A stretch of 64,000 nt of DNA from an uncultured Acetatifactor sp. (GCA_910584435.1 CAJUAP010000013.1:10696-74695), one strand, 5' to 3'. Shown: positions 18,770-27,191, numbered from the stretch's first letter. Notes: generated from the letters alone by a model not told the origin. Translations and numbers: made by a program.

Positions 18770-19579
18770 TCAATGCAATTGTATCGTAATCATCGTAATG
18801 TAATCCTTCCGCTCCTGCAGGGACATTTCATTCAGACCCTCTTCATAGGCATACCCCGACAATTCCAAATGATTTTCCTCTGCAAATCTGCATATGGTTC
18901 CATACACTTCCTCCAGCCTGTCCCAGCCGCCAATACAGAAGGTTCTCAGATAAACACCGGCAGGTCTTATTGTGTCATAAATCTCCACATCCTCTCTGCC
19001 ATAGGCAAAAAAACAATCATAGTTATGGCAGTTCCCCTGCAGAATCTGCTCCGCTGCAATCCGGCTTCCAAAATTATCATAGAGACCAAACACCGACTTC
19101 AAACGCAGGGAAAAATCTCCTGCAGCCGCAAAATCCTCATCGTCATAAGCGCCTGTAATGGGACTGCTGAGTAATATACGCTGTTCGGGAAGTGTAATTG
19201 ATGCTATCTTCCCGTGTTCCGCAGTCAAACTCATAGACAGCTTGTCTGATTTCTGTTCCAGGAAAATTTTAGTATTCAGCAGCTCCTGAATGGATTTATC
19301 AATCAGGCATTTCTTCTCCGCAATCAGCTCTGCAAAAGATGTACCGGAAGGACTTTGCTGATAACGGATAATTTCGTCAATGGATAAACCTATTTTTCTC
19401 AGCGTCAGGATCAATTCCAGCTGCACTGTTTGAAAACAGGTATAATAGCGGTATCCGTTTTCCTCTTTATATTCGGGACAAAACAGTCCGATTTCATCAT
19501 AATAATGCAGTGTCCGCTTATTGATCCCGTTGAGCTTTGCAAACTGCCCTGTTGTATACAGATGTTTTTTATTTTTCAT
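18770..19579 (-). CDS. MerR-family transcriptional activator of the adjacent ABC exporter
   Basis: 269 residues. The N-terminal winged helix is clear: YTTGQFAKLNGINKRTLHYY, then YRYYTCFQTVQLELILTLRK. A coiled dimer helix (about 80-118) and a C-terminal effector domain of the GyrI/BmrR kind (about 125-265) follow, suggesting response to a small hydrophobic or drug-like ligand. The start is ATG 19579, with GAGG seven bases upstream; an in-frame extension to 19645 would run through the divergent promoter and is rejected. It is divergent from the two ABC exporter genes and overlaps their MerR-type promoter. Confidence 0.92.
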   Translation of the reverse strand: MKNKKHLYTTGQFAKLNGINKRTLHYYDEIGLFCPEYKEENGYRYYTCFQTVQLELILTLRKIGLSIDEIIRYQQSPSGTSFAELIAEKKCLIDKSIQELLNTKIFLEQKSDKLSMSLTAEHGKIASITLPEQRILLSSPITGAYDDEDFAAAGDFSLRLKSVFGLYDNFGSRIAAEQILQGNCHNYDCFFAYGREDVEIYDTIRPAGVYLRTFCIGGWDRLEEVYGTICRFAEENHLELSGYAYEEGLNEMSLQERKDYITMITIQLH

Positions 19580-19590
19580 CTCAAACCCTC

Positions 19591-19621
19591 TTGACTTTAC
19601 AGTTACTGTATACCTTACAAT
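19591..19621 (+). promoter_or_regulatory. MerR-type promoter with 19-base spacer and operator dyad
   Basis: TTGACT (19591-19596), a 19-base spacer, TACAAT (19616-19621). The over-long spacer is the hallmark of promoters that MerR activators untwist. A perfect dyad TACAGT-T-ACTGTA (19598-19610) sits inside the spacer, where the regulator would bind. Transcription would start about 19628, just before the exporter genes. Confidence 0.85.
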
Positions 19622-19656
19622 ACCATAAGACATTAAAAAATACAAGGAGTATGATT

Positions 19657-21381
19657 ATGGGAACGATTTTATCAAAAGTGAAATTAAAAGGCCGGCAGAT
19701 TATCCTGCTGTCTGTTCTGATTCTGTTTGCGGCAGTTGCGGAAATGATGCTGCCTTCGCTATTGGCGCAGATGATTAACAGCGGAGTAGCCGATTCTTCC
19801 CGGAGCACAATATTCATTCTTGCCGCCGTTATGGCAGGGATTACGGCATTTGCATGTGTGGTCAATTTCCTGTCAGTGCGGATTGCCTCCCGCATTTCCA
19901 CAGATTTTGCCGCCAGGCTCCGCGGACAGGTTTTTGAGAAGGTACAGAGCTTCTCCGCCGCGGAACTGGATCGGTTCAGCACTGCCAGCCTGGTCACACG
20001 AAGCACGTCGGATATCACAAATGTACAGACTTTCCTCACCATGCTTTTGAGGATTGGCATTCTCGCACCTATGATGGCAATCGCCGGATTGGTTTTCTCT
20101 GCTGCCACCGGGGGACAGGTAAGTTCCGTCCTGAGCATTGCCATCCCGGTGTTATTGTCTGGCTGCGGTATTGTCATACTGTTGGCTTCACGCTATTCCG
20201 TGAAGCTCAGGCAGAAGCTTGACAGAATCAATCAGCTGTTCCTGGAATCCCTGGAAGGGGTGCGGGTCATTCGTGCCTTCAATAAGCAGCCGGCGGAGCA
20301 GTGCCGCTTCGGCAGGGCAAATGCCGATTATGCCGCAACCGCAATGACCTCCGGGCGGATTACAAGCCTGTTGATGCCGGTCATCAATGTAATCTTCGGT
20401 GTAACCACAGCAGCAGTCCTTGGTCTGGGGGCGCATTATGTAGAGACGGGCGCCATGGAGGTTGGTTCTCTGGTGGCAAACAGCCAGTATATCAGTATGG
20501 TGCTCATGTCGGTCATGATGTTAGCCCTTGTGATTATGATGTTCCCTACGGCATATGCCTGTTCCAAGCGGATTGCAGAGGTGCTGAAAACCGAAACAGG
20601 CATCCGGAACGGGGCATTCCCTCTGGCAGAACGCCCCTTACGTGCCACGGTGGAGTTCCGCCATGTCACCTTTGCATATCCCGGCGCCCAGGAACCCATT
20701 TTAAAAGATATCAGCTTTGAGACCCATCCGGGAGAGATCACCGCCATCATCGGCGGAACAGGCCGGGGAAAATCCAGCATTTTGAAACTGATTCCACGCC
20801 TGTATGACCCCTTATTCGGAGAGGTTCTGATTGACGGCATCAACGCCAGAGAATATGCGGTGAGCGAACTCCGCTCTCTGATCGGATATGTTCCGCAGAA
20901 AAATATACTGTTTTCCGGAGACATTGCTTCCAACCTGAATTTCGGAAAGGCTGACGGAACGCAACTGGATTGGCAGGAAGCAGCCGGAATCGCCTGTGCG
21001 GAAGAATTTATCTTAAAAAAGGAAAAGAAATACCATGACATAATAGCCCAGGGCGGAACCAATCTATCCGGCGGACAGCGCCAGCGGATGGCCATAGCCA
21101 GAGCAATTATGAAGAAACCGGAAATCTATGTTTTTGATGACAGCTTCTCTGCTTTGGATATGAAAACCGACCAGACCCTGCGCAGAAATCTGAAAGCCTC
21201 CATGGAAGAGTCCACCATCATTATGGTGGCCCAGCGCATCAGCACCGTTTTAGATGCGGACCGCATTCTGGTAGTGGACGATGGCCGGATTATAGGCCAG
21301 GGAACCCATAAAGAGCTATTAAACACATGCCCTCTCTACCGGGAGATTGCAGAGATACAGCTTGGAAAGGAGATTGTCTGA
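19657..21381 (+). CDS. Heterodimeric ABC exporter, subunit 1 (degenerate Walker B)
   Basis: 574 residues: a type I exporter membrane domain (six helices, about 1-310) and an ATPase domain (about 330-574). Walker A is GGTGRGKSS, signature LSGGQRQR. Walker B reads VFDDS, with Asp where the catalytic Glu is expected, so its ATP site is degenerate, as in BmrCD/TM287-288 pairs. Exports drug-like or lipid substrates across the membrane. ATG 19657 is chosen because AAGGAG lies seven bases upstream; the closer ATG at 19651 has almost no spacing. Controlled by the divergent MerR protein. Confidence 0.93.
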   Translation: MGTILSKVKLKGRQIILLSVLILFAAVAEMMLPSLLAQMINSGVADSSRSTIFILAAVMAGITAFACVVNFLSVRIASRISTDFAARLRGQVFEKVQSFSAAELDRFSTASLVTRSTSDITNVQTFLTMLLRIGILAPMMAIAGLVFSAATGGQVSSVLSIAIPVLLSGCGIVILLASRYSVKLRQKLDRINQLFLESLEGVRVIRAFNKQPAEQCRFGRANADYAATAMTSGRITSLLMPVINVIFGVTTAAVLGLGAHYVETGAMEVGSLVANSQYISMVLMSVMMLALVIMMFPTAYACSKRIAEVLKTETGIRNGAFPLAERPLRATVEFRHVTFAYPGAQEPILKDISFETHPGEITAIIGGTGRGKSSILKLIPRLYDPLFGEVLIDGINAREYAVSELRSLIGYVPQKNILFSGDIASNLNFGKADGTQLDWQEAAGIACAEEFILKKEKKYHDIIAQGGTNLSGGQRQRMAIARAIMKKPEIYVFDDSFSALDMKTDQTLRRNLKASMEESTIIMVAQRISTVLDADRILVVDDGRIIGQGTHKELLNTCPLYREIAEIQLGKEIV

Positions 21382-21382
21382 C

Positions 21383-23122
21383 ATGAAGAAACATACATTA
21401 AAACGGCTTTTCGGATATCTGAAAGCCCATCGGCTGCGGTTATTTTTTGTTCTGCTCTTTGCTTCCGTCAGCACCGTTTTCACAGTTATGGCCCCATTTG
21501 TTATCGGCAGGGTCACAACTGCCCTATTTGACAGTATCCGGGACGGTGTATTTTACTGGGAAACGATTCTCTGGCTGCTCGGAGGGCTGGTATGCCTGTA
21601 TCTGATATCCCAGTTCTTCTCGTTTCTGCAGGGGTTTCATATGGCAAAAATCACCTCAAATGTAATGCGTGAAATTCGAAGCGATATTAACGGCAAAATG
21701 CACAGGCTGAAACTGAACTACTATGACACCCATACCCACGGCGATATTCTCAGCGTGATTACAAATGATGTGGATACCATCAATAATACCGTCAGCCAGA
21801 ATCTCACTTCCATCGTCACGCAAGTGGTTACAGCGGCAGGCATTCTTCTTATGATGCTGGCAATCAGTCCAAAGCTGACACTGATTCCCATTATCATGGT
21901 GCCTCTGTCTTTACTCAGCGCAGCAGGCGTTATGAAATCCGGCGGCAGACATTACGGGAGGCAGCAGGAACTATTGGGCCGGTTAAACGGATACATTGAA
22001 GAAATGTATCACGGCCAGCAGGTGATTCAAGCCTTCAGCTATGAGGATAGGGCAAAGCAGCAATTCCACGCCTTAAATAAGGAACTGCAGATTAGTTCCT
22101 ATCAAGCCGAAACCACCACAGGCGCCGTCAGCCCCATTACCACGTTTGTAAATGATATGGGATATGTACTCTGCGCAGCCATCGGCTGTCTGTGGGCCAT
22201 CGGAGGTTCCCTTACCGTGGGAAATGTACAGGCCATGCTGGAGTATACCCGCCGGTTTGCCGAGCCTTTCTCCTCACTGGCAGGAATGGCCGGAAGCTTT
22301 GGCGCAGCGAAAGCCGCCGGAGACCGTATCTTTGCCCTGCTGGACGCAGAGGAAGAATCACCGGAAGCAGAACGTGGTGTCATTCCAGAAGACCACTCCG
22401 GCAGCGTAACCTTCCGGAATGTGCAGTTTGGCTATACACCCGACCGTATGCTGATGAACGGCGTGAATCTAACGGTAAAGCCCGGCCAGAAGGTCGCCAT
22501 TGTAGGCCCCACCGGCGCAGGCAAAACCACACTGATCAATCTGCTCATGCGTTTCTATGAGACAAACGGCGGCACGATTACCGTTGACGGCGCAGACACC
22601 TGCCATATGACAAGAGACGAACTGCGCAGCCGCTTTGGCATGGTTTTACAGGACACCTGGCTGTTCGAGGGAACGATTGCCGACAATATCGGGTATGGGG
22701 AGGAAACCATGGACAGGGAAAAAATTATTGCTTCCGCAAAATCCGCCTGCGCCCACGATTTCATTAAAACGCTCCCTGGGGGATATGACATGGAATTGTC
22801 AAAAGGAGCGGAAAATATTTCACAGGGCGAAAGACAGCTTCTCACCATTGCACGTGCAATCGCTTCCGACCCTGAGATTATGATTCTGGATGAAGCCACA
22901 AGCAATGTGGACACCCATACGGAGGTTTTCATCCAGCGTGCTATGGCACAGCTTATGAAAGGCCGCACCAGCTTTGTCATTGCCCACCGGCTTTCTACCA
23001 TCCGTGACGCCGATATCATTCTGTACATGGAGGATGGCGATATCCGGGAAACGGGCAGTCATGAAGAACTTATGAGGAAAAACGGGAAATACGCAGCTCT
23101 TTATAACAGCCAGTTTGCATAA
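21383..23122 (+). CDS. Heterodimeric ABC exporter, subunit 2
   Basis: 579 residues, same architecture: membrane domain to about residue 320, ATPase after that with Walker A GPTGAGKTT, Walker B IMILDEATSNVD (catalytic Glu present) and a changed signature ISQGERQ instead of LSGGQ. The altered signature pairs with the degenerate Walker B of subunit 1, so the dimer has one active and one degenerate ATP site. It begins one base after the stop of subunit 1 with AAAGGAG inside that gene's end, so translation is coupled. Confidence 0.94.
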   Translation: MKKHTLKRLFGYLKAHRLRLFFVLLFASVSTVFTVMAPFVIGRVTTALFDSIRDGVFYWETILWLLGGLVCLYLISQFFSFLQGFHMAKITSNVMREIRSDINGKMHRLKLNYYDTHTHGDILSVITNDVDTINNTVSQNLTSIVTQVVTAAGILLMMLAISPKLTLIPIIMVPLSLLSAAGVMKSGGRHYGRQQELLGRLNGYIEEMYHGQQVIQAFSYEDRAKQQFHALNKELQISSYQAETTTGAVSPITTFVNDMGYVLCAAIGCLWAIGGSLTVGNVQAMLEYTRRFAEPFSSLAGMAGSFGAAKAAGDRIFALLDAEEESPEAERGVIPEDHSGSVTFRNVQFGYTPDRMLMNGVNLTVKPGQKVAIVGPTGAGKTTLINLLMRFYETNGGTITVDGADTCHMTRDELRSRFGMVLQDTWLFEGTIADNIGYGEETMDREKIIASAKSACAHDFIKTLPGGYDMELSKGAENISQGERQLLTIARAIASDPEIMILDEATSNVDTHTEVFIQRAMAQLMKGRTSFVIAHRLSTIRDADIILYMEDGDIRETGSHEELMRKNGKYAALYNSQFA

Positions 23123-23191
23123 TCAGGAATCCGCCTGCCCCTTGATTTCAAACAACGGAAACCACGCTTCGGGAGTCTTCCATTGTTATGA

Positions 23192-23230
23192 AGGAACTGC
23201 CCCGCAGCAAGCTGCGGGGCAGTTCCTCTT
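23192..23230 (+). terminator. Strong terminator after the ABC exporter
   Basis: A perfect 17-base stem: AGGAACTGCCCCGCAGC (23192-23208), loop AA, and the exact complement (23211-23227), followed by CTTT. The T tract is short; the stem is very stable. Confidence 0.8.
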
Positions 23231-23236
23231 TCTGAT

Positions 23237-23374
23237 TCAATGCTCCAGCATATTCTCAATAAATATCCCATATCCCCTTGTGCTGTCCTGCACCAGGACA
23301 TGAGTCACAGCACCGATAAACTTCCCTTCAATTTCCCCTCTTTTTTCAATACTCCTGCCTCTACAAGTTCCTTT
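23237..23374 (-). pseudogene. Chimeric scrap: spoIVB 3' end joined to AlbA_2 3' end (copy A)
   Basis: Minus strand 23326-23237 nearly matches the last 30 codons of spoIVB (KFIGAVTHVLVQDSTRG ... ENMLEH, stop). At CTTCCC (23321-23326) it switches to sequence matching the 3' end of the AlbA_2 gene at 24384-24437. It looks like copy B (24221 onward) with an internal deletion between two TTCCC motifs. Not a working gene. Confidence 0.85.
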
Positions 23375-23417
23375 CATTGATAATCCCCGGACCAGAGACG
23401 CTTCACTGCTAACTGTC

Positions 23418-23720
23418 TTAAAAACTACTTGGTGTATAACGGATCGTTACAATAATGACAGTTTTATGCGGTTCATCAATTCGATAGACTATGGTAAAAT
23501 TCTTGACAAATATCTGACGGTAGCCTCTATTTGCAAAAGCTCCTGTTCGTCTGACAGCTCCCCGATATGGCATTTCATCAAGACTAAGGATTGCAGCTTC
23601 CAATGAATCTGCCATTTTCTCAGCCGTTCCTATTTCTTTGAAGTTGTCTGCTATGTGGTTATAGATATTGTCAAGATCTCTGGACGCACGAGACAGCATT
23701 TTTACTTTGTATTTATCCAA
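23418..23720 (-). CDS. RelE/ParE-family toxin
   Basis: 100 residues with the RelE/ParE superfamily layout: AKMLSRASRDLDNIYNHI-like N-terminal helices (as KVKMLSRASRDLDNIYNHI), a middle LDEMPYRGAV turn, and a C-terminal strand set FVKNFTIVYRIDEPHKTVII ending RYTPSSF. Either an mRNA interferase or a gyrase poison; the sequence does not decide. It overlaps the antitoxin by eight bases and follows it, the normal type II order. It lies inside the patchwork island and probably helps keep it. Confidence 0.9.
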   Translation of the reverse strand: MDKYKVKMLSRASRDLDNIYNHIADNFKEIGTAEKMADSLEAAILSLDEMPYRGAVRRTGAFANRGYRQIFVKNFTIVYRIDEPHKTVIIVTIRYTPSSF

Positions 23721-23976
23721 AGTGCTTCCTCCTTAGTCCTGCCAAAGTTTCTTGGGCATCTAATAGAATGCCTGTCTTTTCATACTCTTCTTCTGCTTCA
23801 GCGATCGCATTGTCAATAAGCTGTGTTTCAGCAATCTGCTCGTAGGTTTCAATGCTCATAACTACCAAATCTCCGTAACCGTTTTTTGTAATAAAGATTG
23901 GTTCTTTGACCGCATGGCAGGCATCGGAAATTTCATTTGTGTTTCTTAAATCAGTAATCGGTCTAATCTGCGGCAT
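23713..23976 (-). CDS. Phd/YefM-family antitoxin
   Basis: 87 residues. The N-terminus (PQIRPITDLRNTNEISDACH, then EPIFITKNGYGDLVVMSIET) is the DNA-binding fold of Phd/YefM antitoxins; the acidic C-terminus (IAEAEEEYEKTG) would wrap the toxin. It neutralises the next gene's product and represses the shared promoter. AGGAGG lies ten bases before the ATG. Confidence 0.92.
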   Translation of the reverse strand: MPQIRPITDLRNTNEISDACHAVKEPIFITKNGYGDLVVMSIETYEQIAETQLIDNAIAEAEEEYEKTGILLDAQETLAGLRRKHFG

Positions 23977-24004
23977 ATATCAGGCACCTCCTTCTTTGTA
24001 CAGT

Positions 24005-24033
24005 ATTCTATCATAATTATGCACATTATTCAA
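24005..24033 (-). promoter_or_regulatory. Promoter of the toxin-antitoxin operon
   Basis: Minus strand TTGAAT (24028-24033), 17 bases, TAGAAT (24005-24010). The spacer holds an AT-rich ATAATTATG dyad that could be the autorepression site. Confidence 0.65.
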
Positions 24034-24078
24034 GGCGGTTGTGAATGTATATTCTGGAATTCCTTAGCCCGAGTGGAT

Positions 24079-24198
24079 CTATGTCATTATATTATCCGCC
24101 GCTTCATATGTCCTGCTTTTTGCTTCATCTAATATAACATGAATATCCCGATAAAATTGAAGCTCTTCTTCTGTATCCATCAATTCCTCTCTTAACAT
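24079..24198 (-). pseudogene. Short remnant resembling DUF1016 (YhcG-type) nuclease N-terminus
   Basis: 39 codons from ATG 24198 to TAG 24079 read MLREELMDTEEELQFYRDI and then HVILDEAKSRTYEAADNIM. The phrase FYRDIHVILDEAKSRTYEA resembles the start of DUF1016 PD-(D/E)XK nucleases, which are several hundred residues long. Only a stub remains, lying right against the spoIVB-like copy B. Assignment is tentative. Confidence 0.35.
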
Positions 24199-24220
24199 TT
24201 TCTCATCAATCAGATTGAAC

Positions 24221-24334
24221 AATGCTCCGGCATATTCTCAATAAATATCCCATATCCCCTTGTGCTGTCCTGCACCAGGACATGGGTCACGGCACCGATA
24301 AATTTCCCGTTCTGGATAATGGGGCTGCCGCTCA
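24221..24334 (-). pseudogene. Duplicate of the spoIVB 3' end (copy B)
   Basis: About 114 bases nearly identical to the 3' end of spoIVB (27196-27309), including the final codons. The stop codon is lost (GAGCATTGT in place of GAGCACTGA). Similarity stops sharply after CTCA at 24334. With copy A and the true gene this makes three copies bracketing two small gene modules. Confidence 0.9.
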
Positions 24335-24371
24335 CGAGTATGTCAAGGAAAAGACAGCCTATTTTGACAAA

Positions 24372-24538
24372 TTACTTCAATTTGTAACAGCTTCCCTTCA
24401 ATTTTCCCTCTTTTTTCAATACTCCTGCCGCTACAAGTTCTTTTAAGATTTTTAATGCACGAGAATCCTTTACATCCAGCAGATTCTGCACCTCTTTATT
24501 CGTTATTGCCCCCCGATCCGCTATATACTGAATTATTT
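24372..24538 (-). pseudogene. Out-of-frame C-terminal winged helix of the AlbA_2 gene
   Basis: Just past the stop of the AlbA_2 gene the minus strand reads on in another frame: IIQYIADRGAITNKEVQNLL, DVKDSRALKILKELVAAG, VLKKEGKLKGSCYKLK, stop at 24372. This is the usual C-terminal winged helix of these proteins. One extra A in the A6 run at 24536-24541 (or a -1 frameshift there) would join it to the upstream frame. Confidence 0.8.
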
Positions 24539-25870
24539 TTTATGGCTGTCATTCAATTTATCCGTACTTTTCCGGAGTTTATCCGTACTCTTTTGCCTTT
24601 TATCCGTACTTTCTTGCAATCTATCCGTACTTTCTTGCCTTTTATCCGTACTTATCTGTACTTTTTCCGTACTTTTTCCAATTCTGGTCTTATCCGAAAA
24701 ACGAAATAAATTTATGCGAAAGCATCCTGCAATTTCCATTAATTCCGGTTCTTCTAACCCAAGTTCCCGACATCTTTTGATAATCCTTGGAATTCCACTA
24801 CCCCAATGCTCCATAATATTCATATAAGTAAACGCATATACTAATGCCCGATTCCTCGGTATGGAAATCCCTTCTCGTATATCTTTCAATCTCAAACTTC
24901 CAAACAGCATCCCCAGAGAAGTCACTTCCACACGATTATCATACACTGCTACTTGTATACTTGAAGGATGCAGATAGCTCCGATGAACAACAGCATTACA
25001 AATCATCTCCCTGATACATTCTGTTGGCAATTCGTATATATCTGTTCTATATAACCCATTAATCTCCGAACTCATATTTATGTTACGCAGGACATACTCA
25101 TACGCCGCATCCCTTTGTGTCACAATATTGCCATTGTATTCTCTCCGGTCGATAAACACATCTCTGTCTCTCCCCTTAAATACAGCGCATTGAATTGTTG
25201 CCTGCGGAAGCAAATTACTTGTCATAAGCATAAAAGCATTTGTAGGATAACACTTATCCCCTCGTTTCACTAAAAATCCCCAACTTAATAAATTTTGTTT
25301 TGTCGGCCGATGAATTCTCTCTGACGCCTCCTCAGAATTACAATGTTCCACCGCATATTGATACATCATATTGCACAGACTGTTAATATCATCCTCTGTA
25401 ACACATTCTTCTGGTACTGCATAAGTCTGATCAAAACAACGATTGTCCCCCTCAAATTCTAATTCTTTCAACACAAACGAATCCGCTGGTCTGGTAGTTC
25501 CTGATACTCGTATATAAGTTCCGTTTTCTTTTCCTTTTGCAGCCAGATAATATGGCCGCTGACTGCCTGGCATTATATTTACCACAATTACAACCTTTTC
25601 CTCAACAGAAGCCAGGGATACAATCGGCATAATCATAGGTGTACAGCTGTCACAGATTGCTGAAGTAATTCCATCCATTATGGAGAAAGCATCTTCCTGA
25701 TTAATTCCAAGCACTTTAAGCGTACTATCCTCCACGCCAAACACAATTTTTCCTCCACTGCCATTTGCAAAAGCAACTACCGTTTTCATATATACTTCAC
25801 TTTTTTTCGGAACTTCCTGTTTAAACTCAATATACTCTGATTCGCCTGATATGATATCTTCTACAGTCAT
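24533..25870 (-). CDS. AlbA_2 (Schlafen-like) ATP-binding protein, frameshifted near its 3' end
   Basis: 445 residues. The AlbA_2 nucleic-acid-binding domain spans about residues 5-130 (ESEYIEFKQEV, GGKIVFGVEDS, YIRVSGTTRPAD). A GHKL-type ATPase domain follows at about 290-395 (IREMICNAVVHRSYLHPSS; NRALVYAFTYMNIMEHWGSG). Such proteins are annotated as transcriptional regulators or defence-associated; the role here is unknown. The tail is six copies of a seven-residue repeat (KSTDKxx). The frame closes at an A6 run with TAA, cutting off the winged helix found out of frame downstream. AAGGTG precedes the ATG. Confidence 0.85.
   Translation of the reverse strand: MTVEDIISGESEYIEFKQEVPKKSEVYMKTVVAFANGSGGKIVFGVEDSTLKVLGINQEDAFSIMDGITSAICDSCTPMIMPIVSLASVEEKVVIVVNIMPGSQRPYYLAAKGKENGTYIRVSGTTRPADSFVLKELEFEGDNRCFDQTYAVPEECVTEDDINSLCNMMYQYAVEHCNSEEASERIHRPTKQNLLSWGFLVKRGDKCYPTNAFMLMTSNLLPQATIQCAVFKGRDRDVFIDRREYNGNIVTQRDAAYEYVLRNINMSSEINGLYRTDIYELPTECIREMICNAVVHRSYLHPSSIQVAVYDNRVEVTSLGMLFGSLRLKDIREGISIPRNRALVYAFTYMNIMEHWGSGIPRIIKRCRELGLEEPELMEIAGCFRINLFRFSDKTRIGKSTEKVQISTDKRQESTDRLQESTDKRQKSTDKLRKSTDKLNDSHKK
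24555..24681 (-). repeat. 21-base tandem repeat encoding KSTDKxx heptads
   Basis: About six units of 21 bases built on the minus strand around GAAAGTACGGATAAA; they encode KSTEKVQ, ISTDKRQ, ESTDRLQ, ESTDKRQ, KSTDKLR, KSTDKLN. A seven-residue period suggests a helical linker between the ATPase and the winged helix. Copies have drifted, so it is not freshly expanded. Confidence 0.85.
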
Positions 25871-25905
25871 AGAATATCACCTTCTTTCCCTTCAAAATAC
25901 ACCAA

Positions 25906-26925
25906 CTACATACCATCAAACAATTCATTTTTTCGCAGTGCAGAATCTAATATCTTACTTTTTTCACTTAATAACGATAAACCTCTTTCTGCATCTACCA
26001 GCTCTTGGCAATAGTCTAAAACTTCTTCTTTATAACTTGTAAAATCACTAATTATATAAACTGGTATTCCTTCTCTTAACAATTGAATAATAGCATATTT
26101 AGCCACTCCTCCTGCCTGCATATTACCCATTACTTTTTTTAGCACAATATACATCTTTGTATTATCTAACTCTTTCTCTATATCATAATCGTCAAAGAAT
26201 AATCGTTCGCTTTTCATCTGATATTTATTTAGAAATCTTTGACGAATTTCTTTATACCTTTTCATTTGCATTGCAAGGCCATCCGGCAAGTGCACTCTAT
26301 AATTATTGATCACCAGATCATTTAACTGATCATTATAATCCCTTATTTTTAATTTCCTAATGGCCTCATTTTTCAATCCATAGGCCAAAACCAATTTAAC
26401 TATCAGAGAAGATAGATAATTAGAATATACTCCTTTATCTTTCCTCAATATTTTTTCAATATCTATTCCATCAATCAGCTTGTCACACTCTTTTAAAATT
26501 TTTTCCGCCATTTCCCTGTCTATTGGCTCCTGAGCATCAGAATCTCGTAAGTGCAATTCCTTTACCTTTCTCTCAAATGCGTCTTTAAATTCTTGTTTTT
26601 TTATGTTATCCTGAAAATAATCATTTGTTTTTCCATATTTTTTTGAAAGGAATTTATAAAAATTCCCTATTACAGAAAAATAAATATCTACTGCAGCTCT
26701 ACTCTTAAGGTTACCTGCCTTCACATAATATTCTACACTCTGTAATAATTTATCCTTATCCATTACATTTAAGAAACAGATATAGGTGACATCCATTTCT
26801 CTAAGTTCTAAGGAGACAAATTCATAAAAGGCGTATATCTTACTCCTATATGTATTCGCAGTTGCTTCTCCGTTTTCTTTCTTCTGCATATCTAAAAATT
26901 CCTTTATTTCACTATCAAAACCCAT
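25906..26925 (-). CDS. Tyrosine-recombinase-like protein lacking catalytic residues
   Basis: 339 residues in unusually AT-rich DNA. The N-terminus (about 5-110) resembles the SAM-like core-binding domain of integrases (TANTYRSKIYAFYEFVSLEL). The C-terminal half follows the recombinase fold: KLVLAYGLKNEAIRKLKIRD stands where TGLR and the first catalytic Arg belong, with Lys instead; AKYAIIQLLREGIPVYIISD stands where HxxR belongs, and neither His nor Arg is there. A Tyr remains in EEVLDYCQ. It is probably a DNA-binding relative without strand-cutting activity. GGGGG precedes the ATG. It is encoded between spoIVB and the AlbA_2 gene. Confidence 0.7.
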   Translation of the reverse strand: MGFDSEIKEFLDMQKKENGEATANTYRSKIYAFYEFVSLELREMDVTYICFLNVMDKDKLLQSVEYYVKAGNLKSRAAVDIYFSVIGNFYKFLSKKYGKTNDYFQDNIKKQEFKDAFERKVKELHLRDSDAQEPIDREMAEKILKECDKLIDGIDIEKILRKDKGVYSNYLSSLIVKLVLAYGLKNEAIRKLKIRDYNDQLNDLVINNYRVHLPDGLAMQMKRYKEIRQRFLNKYQMKSERLFFDDYDIEKELDNTKMYIVLKKVMGNMQAGGVAKYAIIQLLREGIPVYIISDFTSYKEEVLDYCQELVDAERGLSLLSEKSKILDSALRKNELFDGM

Positions 26926-27134
26926 ATTTTCCCCCTTTCAAGTTCTTAATGTGCTTAATTTTCTAATTTAATTGTATCGCAGAAATGCTTATTTTACAAT
27001 ACAGGATTTTTCTTTTCAAATATTTTTTTACCATTCTTTTTACTAAGTCTCAACTATCATTATGCCCACACCTTGCCCATCTAACAGACTTTCATCTGTC
27101 CATGCGAGCTTTCGCCGTATGTGAATCTTGCGAC

Positions 27135-27167
27135 AAAAAAAGAGGGTATGAGCAAGCTCCCCCTCTT
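27135..27167 (-). terminator. Terminator of spoIVB
   Basis: Minus strand arms AAGAGGG (27161-27167) and CCCTCTT (27140-27146), followed by a run of T. It lies 25 bases past the spoIVB stop, so the gene and its terminator are intact in spite of the island beyond. Confidence 0.75.
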
Positions 27168-27191
27168 ATTTCCACAATCTTCCTGTCCATC

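Noticed and set aside
24555..24681. Possible CRISPR array
   Set aside because: Repeats are 21 bases head to tail without spacers and keep a reading frame; it is a coding minisatellite.
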